Below are positions 44,050 to 45,814 of a stretch of DNA of 45,814 nucleotides, one piece after another. The notes under the pieces were generated by a model that saw nothing but the letters and a program-made list of their open reading frames with translations, was not told the origin of the DNA and did not search any database. This stretch comes from Acetobacteraceae bacterium. Lineage in GTDB: Bacteria > Pseudomonadota > Alphaproteobacteria > Acetobacterales > Acetobacteraceae. Position 1 is the stretch's first letter; every line of letters starts with the position of its first letter. The translations under genes and the position numbers were made by a program. The DNA lies in contig JAIEOP010000117.1 of NCBI GenBank assembly GCA_019750465.1, positions 1-45,814 of the forward strand, in the 5' to 3' direction.

Positions 44050-45125
44050 GCGGCCAGTCGGAGGAGGACATGGCCGCCGCCTGGGCGGACGCCATGGACA
44101 AGGAAAACGACGCGACGCCAGGAGCCGATGCGGCGGCCGCCGCGAAGGACGCTGCACCGGACGCGACCCGGGTGCTGAACCAGGCCGAAATCGACAGCCT
44201 GCTCGGCTTCGGCGGCGGCGAGGCCGCGGAGGCGCAGCAGAGCGGCATCGAGCGCATCGTGAGTGCGGGTCTCATCTCCTATGAGCGCCTGCCGATGCTG
44301 GAGATCGTCTTCGACCGGCTGGTGCGCATCACCTCGACATCGCTGCGCAACTTCACCTCCGACAATGTCGAGGTCTCGATCGACGGCATCCTCTCGCTGC
44401 GCTTCGGCGACTACCTGAACTCCGTGCCGCTGCCGGCCATGCTGGCGGTGTTCAAGGTGGAGGAATGGGACAATTTCGGCTTGCTCGTGGTGGACAGCCC
44501 GCTGATCTACTCGGTGGTCGATGTCCTGCTCGGCGGGCGGCGCGGCACCGCCGCCATGCGCATCGAAGGCCGGCCCTACACCACCATCGAACGCACCCTG
44601 GTCGAGCGGCTGATCACCGTGCTGCTGGCCGATCTCTCCACCGCCTTCGCGCCGCTCTGCGATGTCAACTACCGGTTCGAGCGGCTGGAGGTGAATCCAC
44701 GCTTCGCCGCCATCTCGCGCCTTTCCAACGCCTGCGTCCTGGTCCGCCTGCGCATCGACATGGAGGATCGCGGCGGCCGCGTCGAGCTGCTGCTGCCCTA
44801 CGCTACCCTGGAGCCGGTGCGCGAGCTGCTGCTGCAGCAGTTCATGGGCGAGAAGTTCGGCCGGGACTCGATCTGGGAAACCCACCTCGCGGAGCAGCTC
44901 CGCCATACCGAGCTCTCGCTCGACGTGGTGCTGGACGAGCAGACCATGCCGCTGTCCACGGTGACGGCGCTGCGCAGGGGCGACTGCATCACCCTCGGCG
45001 CCGGGCCGGGTTCGCCGGTGCGGCTGCGCTGCGGCGATATTCCCCTGTTCGATGCCGAGCTGGGGCGCCGCGAGAACCGCCTGGCGGTGCGCATCCTGCG
45101 CGAGCTGACGGCGCAGCAGGGCTGA
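44046..45125 (+). CDS. fliM: Flagellar motor switch protein FliM
   Basis: A 359-residue C-ring protein. An acidic, alanine-rich N-terminus precedes 'LNQAEIDSLLGF', then the CheC-like middle domain ('YERLPMLEIVFDRLVRITSTSLRNFTSDNVEVSIDGI', 'YSVVDVLLGGRRG') and the C-terminal SpoA domain ('LSLDVVLDEQTMPLSTVTALRRGDCITLG'). The usual short CheY-binding peptide at the extreme N-terminus is not obvious. It follows fliL with a four-base overlap. Confidence 0.96.
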   Translation: MSGQSEEDMAAAWADAMDKENDATPGADAAAAAKDAAPDATRVLNQAEIDSLLGFGGGEAAEAQQSGIERIVSAGLISYERLPMLEIVFDRLVRITSTSLRNFTSDNVEVSIDGILSLRFGDYLNSVPLPAMLAVFKVEEWDNFGLLVVDSPLIYSVVDVLLGGRRGTAAMRIEGRPYTTIERTLVERLITVLLADLSTAFAPLCDVNYRFERLEVNPRFAAISRLSNACVLVRLRIDMEDRGGRVELLLPYATLEPVRELLLQQFMGEKFGRDSIWETHLAEQLRHTELSLDVVLDEQTMPLSTVTALRRGDCITLGAGPGSPVRLRCGDIPLFDAELGRRENRLAVRILRELTAQQG

Positions 45126-45137
45126 GGGAGGGTCGGC

Positions 45138-45587
45138 ATGAGCGCCCTGGAATGGGTTCTGCAGCTCGTGGTGGTGGCGCTGCTCGCGGCCGCGCTGCCT
45201 TTTGCGCTTCGGCTGGAGCGGGCGCTTTCGGCGCTGCGGCGCGATCGTGCGGCGCTGGATGGCTCGGCCGCCGGGCTGGCCGAGGCGACGCGCCTGGCCG
45301 AGGCCGCCTCGCTCCGGCTGCGCGCCTCCGCCGAGGGTGCGGGGCGGCAGGTGGCGGAGAAGCTCGCCGCCGCGGAGCCGCTGCGCGACGACCTGCAATA
45401 CCTGGTGGAGCGGGCCGAGGCGATTGCGGACCGGCTGGACGGTCTCGTGCGGGTCGCGCGCACGGCGTCGCCGCGAGCCGATGCGGCCGTGCCGGCCGCG
45501 GCGCCGGCGCCCGGTCGCAGCCGTGCCGAACGTGACCTGATGCGGGCGCTGCTGCACGGTGGGCAGACGCCGAACGGAGCCGCGTGA
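45138..45587 (+). CDS. DUF6468 flagellar-locus membrane protein
   Basis: A 149-residue protein with one N-terminal membrane helix ('WVLQLVVVALLAAALPFALRLERAL'). A helical, alanine/leucine-rich region with coiled-coil character follows, then a Pro/Ala tail ending 'RDLMRALLHGG'. Length, layout and position between fliM and motE match the DUF6468 proteins of alphaproteobacterial flagellar operons. The function is not established. GGGAGGGT precedes the ATG, and the next start overlaps its stop. Confidence 0.75.
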   Translation: MSALEWVLQLVVVALLAAALPFALRLERALSALRRDRAALDGSAAGLAEATRLAEAASLRLRASAEGAGRQVAEKLAAAEPLRDDLQYLVERAEAIADRLDGLVRVARTASPRADAAVPAAAPAPGRSRAERDLMRALLHGGQTPNGAA

Positions 45588-45814
45588 TGCGCCCGCCACG
45601 CCTGCGCCTCCTGCCGTCGCTGATCTGTGGCATGGCGCTCCTGCTGGCGGTGAAGCTCGGCGTGGGTAGCCTGGCCTTGCTGGAGCAGGCATCCACCGGG
45701 CGGGTGACCCTGGTCGCCGTGGCGCAGGCTGAAGCCAACGCCCGGCCGGCCCAACCCGCCCCGCCGCCGGCCACGCCGACCCGCCCCGCGGCGGCGCCGC
45801 GGCCCGACGCTGCC
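45587..45814 (+). CDS. MotE-like flagellar motor chaperone, N-terminal part
   Basis: The first 76 codons of a gene that continues beyond the window. A basic start, a membrane helix ('LLPSLICGMALLLAVKLGVGSLALL') and a long Ala/Pro linker are seen. This is how MotE (MgtE-N-domain) proteins begin, and motE commonly follows fliL-fliM-DUF6468 in this group. MotE stabilises the periplasmic stator protein MotC in rhizobia. The diagnostic C-terminal domain is outside the window, so the call rests on position and layout. Confidence 0.55.
   Translation, partial: MRPPRLRLLPSLICGMALLLAVKLGVGSLALLEQASTGRVTLVAVAQAEANARPAQPAPPPATPTRPAAAPRPDAA

Overview
The window is a strongly GC-rich alphaproteobacterial chromosome segment. 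Several features fit a Rhodospirillales/Acetobacteraceae bacterium of the Roseomonas type: the fliL-fliM-DUF6468-motE order, a CckA-like kinase directly behind flhB, a tripartite-tricarboxylate (Bug) binding protein beside enolase-superfamily enzymes, and generally dense gene packing. The genus is an inference from gene content and composition; there is no rRNA or tRNA gene here to test it.

Layout. (1) 1-1560 is a small accessory islet: an FkbM-type methyltransferase, a decayed C-terminal piece of an IS4-family transposase and a doubtful small reading frame. (2) 1580-6621 is a catabolic cluster of two divergent arms: a GatC-like small protein plus amidase on the minus strand, and two mandelate-racemase-type enzymes plus a periplasmic binding protein on the plus strand. 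(3) 6625-13531 holds mixed metabolic genes: AsmA, a DUF1194 protein, an alpha/beta hydrolase, a glutathione transferase, a gamma-glutamyltransferase-family enzyme and an enoyl-CoA hydratase. (4) 13585-18985 is the phosphate operon pstS-pstC-pstA-pstB-phoU-phoB behind a three-repeat Pho box; phoR is absent. (5) 18989-23125 has a second enoyl-CoA hydratase, RidA, an intergenic array of four hairpins, a small membrane protein, a branched-chain-amino-acid-type binding protein and an SRAP (YedK/HMCES) DNA-protein crosslink enzyme.

(6) 23127-29488 is flagellar cluster I: fliP, fliO and an unknown 82-residue gene on minus; flgB, flgC, fliE, fliQ, fliR and flhB on plus, followed by a CckA-like hybrid histidine kinase translationally packed against flhB. 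(7) 29774-39835 is housekeeping: recA, a DUF892 ferritin-like protein, alaS with a coupled secreted protein, DUF599, an FAD amine oxidoreductase, NADP isocitrate dehydrogenase, two small unknown genes coupled to asd, and asd. (8) 40038-45814 is flagellar cluster II: flgF-flgG-flgA-flgH on minus behind a perfect-consensus sigma-54 promoter, and fliL-fliM-DUF6468-motE on plus, the last running off the window.

How they work together. The two flagellar clusters encode the export gate (FliO/P/Q/R, FlhB), the rod (FlgB, FlgC, FlgF, FlgG, FliE), the L-ring and its P-ring chaperone (FlgH, FlgA), and the motor/switch parts (FliL, FliM, MotE). The phosphate block is a self-contained uptake and response unit apart from its sensor kinase. 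I did not find an obvious new defence or mobile system. The items most worth a second look are the hairpin array at 20334-20552, the sigma-54 site between flgF and fliL, the apparently soluble CckA-like kinase, the unassigned amidase/enolase-superfamily pathway, and the small unknown genes tied to asd and to fliO.
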